Notes under the pieces: generated by a model
The model's input: only the letters and a program-made list of their open reading frames with translations
Database searches by the model: none
What the model was told of the DNA's origin: nothing
In this document: positions 7,885 through 15,684 of the stretch, one piece after another
Numbering within the stretch: the stretch's first letter is position 1
How the letters are laid out: each line of letters starts with the position of its first letter
From: Neisseria sicca
GTDB taxonomy: Bacteria > Pseudomonadota > Gammaproteobacteria > Burkholderiales > Neisseriaceae
Reading direction: 5' to 3'
Length of the DNA stretch: 64,000 nucleotides
NCBI RefSeq assembly: GCF_017753665.1
Contig: NZ_CP072524.1
Coordinates: 2,108,001 to 2,172,000, forward strand
Program-made: the position numbers and the translations under genes

Positions 7885-10035
7885 TCAACCTATCCTTTTA
7901 AACGGCGGCAGGCTGGCTAATAATTGTTGCCCGTACCGCTGCGTTTTGACGCGGTTGTCGAGGATGGTCACGCGGCCGTAGTCTTGTTCGGTGCGGATGA
8001 GGCGGCCGACGGCTTGGATGAGTTTGATGCCGGCTTCGGGGACGGTGATTTCGATAAAGGGGTTGCCGCCGCGCTGTTCTATCCAGCGGTTTTGGGTTTT
8101 TTCGATGGGGTTGTCGGGCATGGCGAAGGGGAGTTTGGCGATGATGACTTGCACGCAGGCGGTGCCGGGCAGGTCGAGTCCTTCGGCGAAGCTGTCGAGT
8201 CCGAAGATGATGCTGGCTTTGCCTTCTTCTATGGCTTGGTGGTGTTTTTGCAGGAGGACGGCTTTGGACAATTCGCCTTGTACGAGCAGGAGCGGCAGGT
8301 AGTCTTCGGGCAGGCGCAGGGCGACATCCTGCATTTGTTTGCGCGAGGAAAACAGGACGAGTGTGCCGATGGCTTCGGTGGGTGAAATGAGCTTGGGCAG
8401 CCATTCGACGATGGCGGCGGTGTGCGCGGCGGGGTCTTTGGGGCTGGCGTGCACGGGCGGAATGTAGAGTTCGCCTTGTGCGTCGAAATCAAACGGGCTT
8501 TCTAGGGCGAGGGTGGTGGTTTCGGGCAGCCATTGCAGTCCGGTTTGGCGCAGGATGAGGTTGAAGCTGCCCAAGGATTGCAGGGTGGCGGAGGTCAACA
8601 CTGCGCCTGCCGCGCGCCGCCACAGGCTGTTGGCGAGGTGGGACGCGCTGCTGATGGGGCTGGCGTTGAAAATGTAGTCGTTTTTGTCGTCGGCGCGGCG
8701 GGTTATCCATTTTGCCAGCGGTTCTTCGCCCTCGAGGGGGACAGTGGAGAGCAAGTCCCATGTGGCGGTAATTTGTTCGACGCGGGCGCGGAATACACCG
8801 AATTCGGTACTCAGGCGGTCGATTTGCGCGCTGTTTTGGTCTTTGTCGCGGCGGGCGGCGGACAATGCGTCGTTGAGGCTGTTGATGTGTTTGTAGAGGC
8901 TGCGGGCGGCGATGGCGGTGTTGGAAACGGTGGTTTCTAGGCCTTCGGGGATTTTGCCGTCTTCCCACAGCCAAGTCGGTTCGCTGTTTGTCCGTCTGTC
9001 GTTTTCAGACGACCCCAAGCTCAAAGAAGGCTCTTCGGCGAGGTGGAACTGCCATTCGTGTAGGCTTTCGAGCAGCGAGGCGGCGGCTTCGTCAGCAAGG
9101 TTCGCCAACTCGCCTTTGTCGGTAAGTGCGGCGATTTTGCCGGTAACCTGCGGCAGTTTTTCCAACGCCCACACGGCTTGGTTCCACGAATGCTCGGCGG
9201 CAAACTGGCTGAGTGCTTTTTTGGGCAGGTGGTGCGCTTCGTCGATGCAGTAGAAGCTGTTTTCAGGGTCGGGCAAAATCACGCCGCCGCCCATGCTGAT
9301 GTCGACCATCAGCAAATCGTGGTTGGTTACGACGACATCGACGGTTTCCAGCGTGTCACGGGCAAGGTAAAACGGGCATTCCGGGCGGTTGGGGCAGGCG
9401 GCTTTGAGGCAGCCGTAGTTGTCGTTGTTCACCTTCATCCAGATGGTGTCGTCGATTTTTTCCGGCCAAGTGTCGCGGTCGCCGTTGAAACGACGGGCGG
9501 AAAATTCGTCGGCGATGTTGCGCAGCAGCTTCAATTCTTCGGGTTTGGGTTTGCTGTCCCACAACACGGCGGGGGCTTCGAAGCCGAGCAGGTTTTGCTG
9601 GGCGTTGCTTTGCGTCAGTTGGTAGAGTTTGTAGGGGCAGAGATAGCGGCCGCGCCCTTTGGCAAGCGCGAAGGTCAGTTCCAAACCGCTTTTTTCAACC
9701 AGAAACGGCAGATCGCGGTCCACCAACTGCTCCTGCAAGGCAACCGTCGCGCTGCTCACAATCAGCCGCTTGCCGCGCGTCTGCGCCATAATGCCGCCCG
9801 CCAGCAGGTAGGCAAGCGATTTGCCCACGCCGGTCGGCCCTTCGATCACGGCAATGCTCTCGCCCTCGCGCTTGGGCGGCTCGCCGCCTTCTTCGCGCGT
9901 CAACGTCCGCGAAAAAGCGTTGGCAACCGCCGCAATCATTTCCCGCTGCGAAGCGCGCGGACGGAAACCGGGCAGGTTTTTGCCGATATTTTGGTAATGG
10001 TCGCGGATGGCGTTTTTTTCTAAATCGGTGAGCAT
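7885..10035 (-). CDS. dinG: ATP-dependent DNA helicase DinG (XPD-like, iron-sulfur)
   Basis: 716 residues. Walker A GPTGVGKS is at 66-73 and the DEAH box (CIDEAHHL) at about 263-270. Four cysteines at 133, 209, 214 and 220 between them match the 4Fe-4S cluster ligands of the XPD/DinG group. The C-terminal helicase block includes a QAVGRLIRTEQDYG motif. The enzyme unwinds 5'-3', including R-loops and G-quadruplexes in characterised homologues. No exonuclease domain is fused, as in E. coli DinG. I see no obvious LexA box upstream, in line with the lack of a classical SOS system in Neisseria. Confidence 0.95.
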   Translation of the reverse strand: MLTDLEKNAIRDHYQNIGKNLPGFRPRASQREMIAAVANAFSRTLTREEGGEPPKREGESIAVIEGPTGVGKSLAYLLAGGIMAQTRGKRLIVSSATVALQEQLVDRDLPFLVEKSGLELTFALAKGRGRYLCPYKLYQLTQSNAQQNLLGFEAPAVLWDSKPKPEELKLLRNIADEFSARRFNGDRDTWPEKIDDTIWMKVNNDNYGCLKAACPNRPECPFYLARDTLETVDVVVTNHDLLMVDISMGGGVILPDPENSFYCIDEAHHLPKKALSQFAAEHSWNQAVWALEKLPQVTGKIAALTDKGELANLADEAAASLLESLHEWQFHLAEEPSLSLGSSENDRRTNSEPTWLWEDGKIPEGLETTVSNTAIAARSLYKHINSLNDALSAARRDKDQNSAQIDRLSTEFGVFRARVEQITATWDLLSTVPLEGEEPLAKWITRRADDKNDYIFNASPISSASHLANSLWRRAAGAVLTSATLQSLGSFNLILRQTGLQWLPETTTLALESPFDFDAQGELYIPPVHASPKDPAAHTAAIVEWLPKLISPTEAIGTLVLFSSRKQMQDVALRLPEDYLPLLLVQGELSKAVLLQKHHQAIEEGKASIIFGLDSFAEGLDLPGTACVQVIIAKLPFAMPDNPIEKTQNRWIEQRGGNPFIEITVPEAGIKLIQAVGRLIRTEQDYGRVTILDNRVKTQRYGQQLLASLPPFKRIG

Positions 10036-10263
10036 TGAGGTCGTCTGAAAAGGTGGATTTGCTTATGAATTTGTTATTTTAGCATTTTTCGGGGGCGGGT
10101 TCGGGAGAGATGGGAGAGGTCGTCTGAAAAGCATATTTTGGCGTTTTCAGACGACCTTTGGTAAGGGAGGCTGTATCGGGACAGGAGTTTTGAACCGTTG
10201 TCGTTTCTGTCTTCGTGTGAACAAGTTAAATTACTTTATTTTCGATATGCACTTACCGGCTGT

Positions 10264-10390
10264 CGTCATTCCCACGCAGGCGGGAATCCATCGTAAAACT
10301 TGAGAAACCTTGATTTGGAAAACAGTTTCTGAATTTAAAAAATGGATTCCCGCCGTAGCCTGTCCTCGCGTAGGCGGGGGCGGGAATGAC
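10264..10390. repeat. dRS3-flanked intergenic repeat (NIME-like)
   Basis: ATTCCCACGCAGGCGGGAAT at 10268-10287 is a dRS3-type unit (ATTCCC-N8-GGGAAT). A longer, inverted partner starts at 10345 and ends in GGCGGGAATGAC at 10390. The segment between is AT-rich. This is the organisation of neisserial intergenic mosaic elements. The rest of the 528-base dinG-DUF3079 gap holds a DUS pair at 10117-10158 and nothing else I can name. Confidence 0.75.
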
Positions 10391-10503
10391 GGAATTTGAT
10401 GATATACCGTATTTAAAGTTGAGTATGTTTGCTATATAGAGATGGGCGGCTGCGGTGCGGTGTGGTTGAATTCGATTACGTTGGTGCATCGTTGAAATAA
10501 AGA

Positions 10504-10526
10504 TAAGGGCGCATGATCGCGCCCCT
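10504..10526 (-). terminator. Likely terminator of the DUF3079 gene
   Basis: AAGGGCGCATGATCGCGCCCCTT folds into a GC-rich hairpin 38 bases beyond the stop of the minus-strand gene. A T-rich stretch follows it on that strand. Confidence 0.6.
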
Positions 10527-10563
10527 TCGGTTTTCAGACGACCCCTTAAGTTTAGCGGGGTGC

Positions 10564-10830
10564 TTAAGCCGTTTTGTTCCGCAACGGCAGTTTGATATGC
10601 GGCTTGGCGGGTTTGGGCGCTTCTTTCAAACCCAGTTCGATTTGCTGCTCTTCGCTCAACAAATTGCTCCAGTCGCCTTTTTTATACCACTCGCGCCCGT
10701 CCAATTCGATGGGGTGTTGGATGCGCTCGCAGCCGTTGCCGCACTGCAAATCGTCTTCTTTGCAATATTTGTCGCAACCCCAGCAGATGCGCTCCGGCGC
10801 TTTGGGGAAGATAGGGAATTTTTTTGCCAT
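10564..10830 (-). CDS. DUF3079 family small protein
   Basis: 88 residues. The N-terminal block (PERICWGCDKYC, then CGNGCERIQHP) is characteristic of DUF3079, a short proteobacterial family of unknown function. The cysteines in CxxC spacing suggest a metal or redox site. The C-terminal half is Lys/Pro-rich. It diverges from the ECF sigma factor gene. A possible ECF-type promoter, rather poorly conserved, faces it (GTACA, then GGTCTAAT at 10872-10879 on the minus strand). Confidence 0.85.
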   Translation of the reverse strand: MAKKFPIFPKAPERICWGCDKYCKEDDLQCGNGCERIQHPIELDGREWYKKGDWSNLLSEEQQIELGLKEAPKPAKPHIKLPLRNKTA

Positions 10831-10895
10831 GGTGTGAAATCCTTGTTTTTATTTTGATGAAATTATAAATGATTAGACCGAGGCAGCTTGGGTTT

Positions 10896-10924
10896 TGTAC
10901 GTCTTTTTACGCTGGACGGTTAAG
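10896..10924 (+). promoter_or_regulatory. Possible ECF-type autoregulatory promoter of the sigma factor gene
   Basis: TGTACG, 15 bases, then CGGTTAAG is a partial match to the TGTAAG-N16-CGTCTAAT pattern found upstream of msrAB and doxX. It lies about 110 bases before the sigma factor ATG. The match is weak; autoregulation of this sigma factor is known in related species. Confidence 0.3.
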
Positions 10925-11034
10925 AAATGTATCAGGTCGTCTGAAAGGCGGAGTCTGTGCGTTCGTCTGTTTCATCACACACCTTTCCCATATCGGCGTA
11001 AAATCCGTACCCATTCATTCGATAATAATACATT

Positions 11035-11625
11035 ATGCCCTTCCCCGAATTGACTGACGCCGAGCTTGCCGAATCCCGCAAGCTGCTCCTGCGTTTCGCC
11101 CGCATCCAGTTGCCCGACCGCCCCGATTTGGCGGAAGACCTTGTGCAGGAAACCATGCTTTCCGCCTACCGCGCTGCCGAAGGTTTTAAAGGTGATGCAC
11201 AAGTGGGCAGTTGGTTGTTTGCCATTTTGAAAAACAAAATCACCGACTGCCTGCGCCAAATCGGACGGCAGCGCGAAGTATTCGCCACGCCTGCGGAAGA
11301 AATGTTGGACGAAATCTTTGAAGAACGGTTTGCATCAGACGGACATTGGACGACGGACGGCCATCCGCAAACTTGGGCCTCGCCCGAAAAAACGTTGGAC
11401 AACAAAGAGTTTCGTGAAATCCTGCAAACCTGCCTCTACCAAATGCCGGAAAACACTGCCCGCGTGTTTACCATGAAAGAAATCCTCGGCTTCTCGTCCG
11501 ACGAAATCCGCGAGCAATGCGGCATCAGCATGTCCAACTACCATACCATCATGCACCGCGCCCGCGAAACCCTGCGCCAATGCCTGCAAATCAAATGGTT
11601 CGGCAATGCAGGACATGCCGGTTAA
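11035..11625 (+). CDS. rpoE: ECF sigma factor (RpoE/Ecf type of Neisseria)
   Basis: 196 residues. Region 2 is seen around residues 25-75 (DLAEDLVQETMLSAYRA; GSWLFAILKNKITD). Region 4, with a helix-turn-helix, covers residues 130-185 (GFSSDEIREQCGISMSNYHTIMHRARETL). The short gene that follows encodes a zinc anti-sigma factor, the same pairing as in the meningococcal and gonococcal Ecf systems, where this sigma factor switches on msrAB. In this window msrAB lies 6 kb downstream and carries a shared promoter motif. The ATG at 11035 is preceded by ATAATAATACATT with only a weak ribosome site. Confidence 0.9.
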   Translation: MPFPELTDAELAESRKLLLRFARIQLPDRPDLAEDLVQETMLSAYRAAEGFKGDAQVGSWLFAILKNKITDCLRQIGRQREVFATPAEEMLDEIFEERFASDGHWTTDGHPQTWASPEKTLDNKEFREILQTCLYQMPENTARVFTMKEILGFSSDEIREQCGISMSNYHTIMHRARETLRQCLQIKWFGNAGHAG

Positions 11626-11643
11626 CCCTGTTAGGAAACCACA

Positions 11644-11814
11644 ATGAACAAATGCCGCAAAACCGCCTACCTGCTCTCCAAAAAACAGGACGAAACCCGC
11701 CTGACCGTTCCAGAACGCATTTTTCTGGGCAGCCACCTGCTGATATGCCCCCATTGCCGCGAATATAAAAAACAACTCGACCTCATCCATAAAGCCATGA
11801 AAAAGATTTTTTGA
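11644..11814 (+). CDS. mseR: Zinc-binding anti-sigma factor, MseR-like
   Basis: A 56-residue protein starting 18 bases after the sigma factor stop. Residues H31-x3-C35-x2-C38 (HLLICPHC) form the zinc anti-sigma (ZAS) motif, with C4 as a likely fourth ligand. In meningococcus the homologous MseR binds and inhibits the ECF sigma factor until redox stress releases it. Its small size and position give a confident match. A DUS hairpin 17 bases downstream ends the operon. Confidence 0.88.
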   Translation: MNKCRKTAYLLSKKQDETRLTVPERIFLGSHLLICPHCREYKKQLDLIHKAMKKIF

Positions 11815-11830
11815 GGCTACCGGATAAGGT

Positions 11831-11874
11831 AAAAAGGTCGTCTGAAACCTGATGTAGGTTTCAGACGACCTTTT
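11831..11874 (+). terminator. DUS terminator of the sigma/anti-sigma operon
   Basis: AAAAAGGTCGTCTGAAACCT pairs with its complement over a 5-base loop, followed by TTTT. A second hairpin, AAAAAGCCGGGTTT with AAACTCGGCTTTT, lies at 11941-11970. The rest of the gap to 12226 is AT-rich promoter DNA for the cytochrome gene. Confidence 0.85.
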
Positions 11875-12226
11875 ATCATTAAGAGAAAACACGGATTGAT
11901 CGCGGTTGAAGATGAATTTTCTATGAAACGGAACACCCATAAAAAAGCCGGGTTTTTAAACTCGGCTTTTGAAATTTGGCGGTATTTGGGCAGATTTTGA
12001 AGCATGGCAAACAAGGTTTAAACCGCCCAATAAGCTGGAAGTTTTATAGGAATGGTTGTATGGGTGTCAACATTTTCATCCATTTTTCAGTACAAAATAT
12101 GATTTATGACAATATTCATTACTACAGTTCATTACATCGGCGGAAACGTTCATATTATATGTGTTAATATTTCATAGCTGTATTATAAACAGTACCTTAA
12201 CTAGAAAATTTAAAGAAGGATAGAAC

Positions 12227-12745
12227 ATGAACAAATTACTAATTGCTGCAATGATGATGGCTGCACTGACAGCCTGTTCTCAAGAAGCCAAGCAGGAATC
12301 TAAGGAAGCGGCTACCGCCGTTGCCTCCGATGTTAAAGACGCTGCTGCTTCTGCCGTTGATACCGTTGCTTCTGCCGCTCAAGAAGCTGCAAGCAAGGTA
12401 GAAGAGGCTGCCGACAAAGCTGCGTCAGAAGTGAAAGAAGCGGCTCCTGCTGAAGCCAAACCGGAAGAAAAACCCGCAGATGCTTCTTCTGCCAAAGTGG
12501 ACGGTAAAGCCGTTTTTGAAGCCAACTGTAAAATGTGCCACGGCGGTACCATCCCAGGCGCTCCGGTCGTCGGTAAAAATGACGACTGGGCTCCGCGTAT
12601 CAAACAAGGCAAAGAAACCCTGCATAAGCATGCACTCGAAGGCTTCAACACCATGCCGGCAAAAGGCGGCAATACCAGCCTGAGCGACGACGAAGTCAAA
12701 GCGGCGGTCGATTATATGGCCAACCAATCCGGTGCCAAATTCTAA
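12227..12745 (+). CDS. Lipoprotein c-type cytochrome (c5-like, single haem)
   Basis: 172 residues. The signal peptide ends in the lipobox LTAC, with C17 as the acylation site. Residues 20-90 are an Ala/Glu/Lys-rich, probably helical spacer. The haem site is CKMCH (101-105) and the likely axial methionine is M143 in NTMPAKGG. The protein should be tethered to a membrane by lipid, with the haem domain held away from it to shuttle periplasmic electrons to oxidases or nitrite reductase. Neisserial cytochrome c5 usually has two haem domains; this one has a single haem plus a tether, so I leave the symbol empty. Confidence 0.9.
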   Translation: MNKLLIAAMMMAALTACSQEAKQESKEAATAVASDVKDAAASAVDTVASAAQEAASKVEEAADKAASEVKEAAPAEAKPEEKPADASSAKVDGKAVFEANCKMCHGGTIPGAPVVGKNDDWAPRIKQGKETLHKHALEGFNTMPAKGGNTSLSDDEVKAAVDYMANQSGAKF

Positions 12746-12757
12746 GCCGTACAAATC

Positions 12758-12789
12758 AAAACGCACCTCGCAATAAGGTGCGTTTTTTT
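12758..12789 (+). terminator. Intrinsic terminator of the cytochrome gene
   Basis: AAAACGCACCT, loop, AGGTGCGTTTTTT: a perfect stem with a T run that is not built from DUS. Confidence 0.9.
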
Positions 12790-12909
12790 ATGGGAAAACA
12801 GCTTTAAAAAAGGCGAAAACCGTTTGAAAGCAACCCTTACGGAGACAAGTAGCTTTACAAACGGTTTTCAGGTCGGCCTAGCGACCCACCAATGGTTATT
12901 ATACCAACA

Positions 12910-13242
12910 TCATGTTTTTTTGACAAACTCTGATTTCAAATTCATCGCGCTGCCGTCGATTTTGCAACCGATATTGTGGTCGCCTTCTTGCAGGCGTATG
13001 CCTTTCACCTTGGTTCCTTGCTTGATGACCATGGAGCTGCCTTTGACTTTGAGGTCTTTAATCAGGACGACTGTGTCGCCGTCTTGCAACACGGCGCCGT
13101 TGGCATCTTTGACGCTCAGGGTTTCTTCGGCGGTTTCGCCGTCGTTTTCTGTCCATTCAAACGCGCATTCGGGGCAGATGTATTGGCTGCTGTCTTCGTA
13201 GGTGTATTCGGATTGGCATTGTGGGCAAGGTGGGAGGGACAT
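12910..13242 (-). CDS. yjdM: PhnA/YjdM-family zinc-ribbon protein
   Basis: 110 residues. An N-terminal zinc ribbon (C6, C9, C23, C26) is followed by the compact PhnA C-terminal domain (LQDGDTVVLIKDLKVKGSS; GTKVKGIRLQEGDHNIGC). The old name 'alkylphosphonate uptake protein' is not supported by experiments; the function is unknown. A long-armed imperfect hairpin (AAAACCGTTTG/CAAACGGTTTT, 12814-12871) beyond the stop may end the transcript. Confidence 0.9.
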   Translation of the reverse strand: MSLPPCPQCQSEYTYEDSSQYICPECAFEWTENDGETAEETLSVKDANGAVLQDGDTVVLIKDLKVKGSSMVIKQGTKVKGIRLQEGDHNIGCKIDGSAMNLKSEFVKKT

Positions 13243-13310
13243 GGTGGTGATTCCTTTGGTTGAGAAGCGGGGGATTATAAGGGAAAGGATGCAAGGATAC
13301 GACGGCTTTG

Positions 13311-13467
13311 TATAGTGGATTAAATTTAAATCAGGACAAGGCGACGAAGCCGCAGACAGTACAGATAGTACGGAACCGATTCACTTGGTGCTTCAGCACC
13401 TTAGAGAATCGTTCTCTTTGAGCTAAGGCGAGGCAACGCCGTACTGGTTTAAAGTTAATCCACTATA
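13311..13467. mobile_element. Correia repeat enclosed element, full length (157 bp)
   Basis: Begins TATAGTGGATTAAATTTAAA and ends TTTAAAGTTAATCCACTATA. This is the only copy here that keeps the internal segment (GAACCGATTCACTTGGTGCT and its neighbouring hairpin), the part reported to carry an IHF site in full-length elements. It lies between yjdM and rlpA. Confidence 0.95.
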
Positions 13468-13486
13468 CCCATGCTTCAATACAAAA

Positions 13487-13510
13487 CGACCTGTCTTGCA
13501 ACAGGTCGTC
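13487..13510 (-). terminator. Terminator of rlpA with a DUS arm
   Basis: ACGACCTGT, loop CTTGC, ACAGGTCGT, with a T-rich tail on the minus strand, 19 bases beyond the rlpA stop. Confidence 0.7.
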
Positions 13511-13528
13511 TGAAAACACGGATGCGGC

Positions 13529-14254
13529 TTAGAGGGACAGCGAAGCTGCCTGAATCAGACCGCGTGCTTTGGCTTCGGCTTCGGCGGCACGCTCTTGCGA
13601 GGTGAAGGGACCCATTTTGACGACGTATTCGTAGTCGCGTTTCTCCATGGAAACTTTCGGATTCATTTTGCCGTAAGAAAGGTTTACCGCAGCTTGGTTC
13701 ATATAGGCTTGCGCTTCACGCTCGGTACCGAAGGATTTCAAATCGACAAAAATGTCTTGACCGTTGTAGGCTTGTGCGCTTTGACCCGGAACGATTTGCT
13801 CGACTTTGACGTGTGCCGTGCCTTGGTTGATGAAACCTAATTGTTGGGCGGCGGCTTTGGAAACGTCGATTACGCGGTTGCCGTGGAAAGGACCGCGGTC
13901 ATTGACGCGGACGATGACGCTTTTACCGTTTTTGGTGTTGGTCACACGGGCGTAGCTGGGAATGGGGAGGGTTTTGTGGGCGGCGGTCAGGGCGTTCATG
14001 TTGTAACGCTCGCCACTGGAAGTTTTACGGCCGTGGAATTGGCTGCCGTACCATGAGGCGTTGCCGGTTTGACTGAAGTTGGATACTTTGGTCATCGGCG
14101 TGTAGCGTTTGCCGGCGACTTTGTAGCTGCGGTTGGCTGAGGAGCTCAGCTTCTCGGCGCGGACGATGGAGTCGGCAGAGGCGGAATGAATGGAAAGGAT
14201 GCTGATTGCAACGGCAGTCAGGGTGGAGAAAAGGGTGGTTTTAGATAAAATCAA
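13529..14254 (-). CDS. rlpA: RlpA-like septal peptidoglycan-processing protein
   Basis: 241 residues. The cleavable signal peptide ends around residue 27 (HSASA-DS); there is no lipobox, unlike E. coli RlpA. The double-psi beta-barrel domain (about 60-150) contains GNASWYGSQFHGRKTSSGE and RVNDRGPF. A SPOR-type domain (about 165-240) binds denuded glycan strands at the septum. Characterised RlpA proteins are lytic transglycosylases acting on glycan lacking stem peptides. It follows trmL on the same strand with a strong inverted repeat between. Confidence 0.9.
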   Translation of the reverse strand: MILSKTTLFSTLTAVAISILSIHSASADSIVRAEKLSSSANRSYKVAGKRYTPMTKVSNFSQTGNASWYGSQFHGRKTSSGERYNMNALTAAHKTLPIPSYARVTNTKNGKSVIVRVNDRGPFHGNRVIDVSKAAAQQLGFINQGTAHVKVEQIVPGQSAQAYNGQDIFVDLKSFGTEREAQAYMNQAAVNLSYGKMNPKVSMEKRDYEYVVKMGPFTSQERAAEAEAKARGLIQAASLSL

Positions 14255-14324
14255 AACGTAGTCCGTTCTAGAGTTGATAACGCGACGGGATGGCTCCCAG
14301 GCGGTTTCAGACGACGTATTGGCG

Positions 14325-14378
14325 GTTTGACAAAAACCAAGCTGTTGTCGGACAGTATCGCCTTGGTTTTTGTCAAAC
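14325..14378. repeat. Perfect 17-bp inverted repeat between trmL and rlpA
   Basis: GTTTGACAAAAACCAAG (14325-14341) and its exact complement (14362-14378) enclose a 20-base loop that contains a nested CTGT...ACAG stem. There is no T run on either side, so it is not a standard terminator. Function unknown; see findings. Confidence 0.7.
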
Positions 14379-14404
14379 GGCTCAGGGAGACTCCCTTGCG
14401 GATG

Positions 14405-14869
14405 TTATACACCGCCTGCGTAACCGTTTTGCCGCCATGCTTCAAACAGAATCACGGCGACGGTGTTGGAAAGATTCATGCTCCGGCTGCCGGGCTTCAT
14501 GGGCAGACGCAGCTTTTGCCCTTCGGGCAGGGTGTCGAGGATTTCGGCGGGCAGGCCTCGTGTCTCGGGACCGAACAAAAAAACATCGCCCTCAACAAAA
14601 GAAACTTCGTCGGGACGGGTTTTGCCTTTAGTGGTCAGCGCAAAAATGCGGCGGCCTTCCAAGGCTTTGAGACAATCTTCGAAATTCTCGTGTACCATCA
14701 GTTTTGCAAACTCGTGATAATCCAAACCTGCGCGTTTCATTTTTGCCGAATCCAGCGGAAAACCGAGCGGCTTGACCAGATGCAAATCTGCTCCGGTGTT
14801 GGCGCATAATCGGATGATATTGCCCGTATTGGGCGGGATTTCGGGTTGGTACAAAACTATGGTAAACAT
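14405..14869 (-). CDS. trmL: tRNA (cytidine/uridine-34 2'-O)-methyltransferase
   Basis: 154 residues from the ATG at 14869. A TTG nine bases upstream also opens the frame but gives an unusual N-terminus. SPOUT-class features are YQPEIPPNTGNIIRLCANTG near the start, LFGPETRGLP in the middle and LSNTVAVILFEAWRQ at the C-terminal trefoil knot. TrmL methylates the wobble ribose of tRNA-Leu isoacceptors. Length and motifs match the family closely. Confidence 0.93.
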   Translation of the reverse strand: MFTIVLYQPEIPPNTGNIIRLCANTGADLHLVKPLGFPLDSAKMKRAGLDYHEFAKLMVHENFEDCLKALEGRRIFALTTKGKTRPDEVSFVEGDVFLFGPETRGLPAEILDTLPEGQKLRLPMKPGSRSMNLSNTVAVILFEAWRQNGYAGGV

Positions 14870-14933
14870 ATAAATCAATCACTTATAGAGCGGCATAATG
14901 CCGAAATGTTCCGTAGGTGTCAAAAACTTTAAG

Positions 14934-15671
14934 CTATTTTTTCATTGGCGGACGCGCCAAACTCCAGCAAAAAATCTTGCCTGCGCCTGATTTTTTCAGC
15001 GTCCGCGCCAATTCGTCCAGCGTCGAGCCGGTGGTGAACACATCGTCGATTAACAAAATATTACAGTTTTTCGAGATATGACCATTGATTTCAAAAGCAT
15101 TTTTTATATTGCGAACCCTATCTGCGCTTTTCAGCGTGCTTTGCGGCTCGCGATGTCGTCTGAAAACCGTCTGCCGCGGCAGCAGTGTCCAGCCGTAATG
15201 TTCGGACAGAATATCCGCCAATTCCTCGCTTTGGTTGAAGCCGCGATACAGCCGCCTTTCTTTGCTCAACGGCACGGGCAGCACAAAATCGAAATGCTCC
15301 GTTTCCAGCCAGTCGGGCGCATGGCGGCGCATCAGTTCCGCCAGCGGACGGCTCATGCCGAGGTCAGCCAAATGCTTCAACGCGCGTATCATACTGCTGA
15401 CGGGCGGCTCATAATACAGCGAAGCCCACATCCGCTCAAATGCCGGCGGCTTCTTCTGACAGCCGCCGCACACCGCCCCGCCCTGTATAGGGCGGAAACA
15501 CAAAGGGCAACTGTTTGCCACGTCCGTAAAAAACTCTTCCAAATCCGCCGCGCAACCGTCGCAAAACCCGCCATACAGCCGGTTTTCGCACGCTGAAACC
15601 AAGGCGTGGCATAATACGCAACGGCTTTTGTTCCACCATCCCGCATTGCACCACCAAGAGAAAACATCCAT
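14934..15671 (-). CDS. comF: ComF-family phosphoribosyltransferase-like competence protein
   Basis: 245 residues from the ATG at 15671; a longer frame to 15701 would overlap the bioH start. The N-terminal zinc region has CxxC pairs at C18/C21, C37/C40, C55/C58 and C68/C71. The C-terminal PRTase fold has the PRPP loop ILLIDDVFTTGST at about 205-217. ComF proteins are needed for DNA uptake or processing in several naturally competent bacteria, fitting the many DUS here. The start lies only 13 bases from that of divergent bioH. Confidence 0.9.
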   Translation of the reverse strand: MDVFSWWCNAGWWNKSRCVLCHALVSACENRLYGGFCDGCAADLEEFFTDVANSCPLCFRPIQGGAVCGGCQKKPPAFERMWASLYYEPPVSSMIRALKHLADLGMSRPLAELMRRHAPDWLETEHFDFVLPVPLSKERRLYRGFNQSEELADILSEHYGWTLLPRQTVFRRHREPQSTLKSADRVRNIKNAFEINGHISKNCNILLIDDVFTTGSTLDELARTLKKSGAGKIFCWSLARPPMKK

Positions 15672-15684
15672 AGAGAAAACAGCC

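Noticed and set aside
10264..10390. CRISPR-like short repeats
   Set aside because: The repeated units here and at 16535 and 48358 are dRS3-type palindromes scattered singly, without regular spacers. No cas gene is present.
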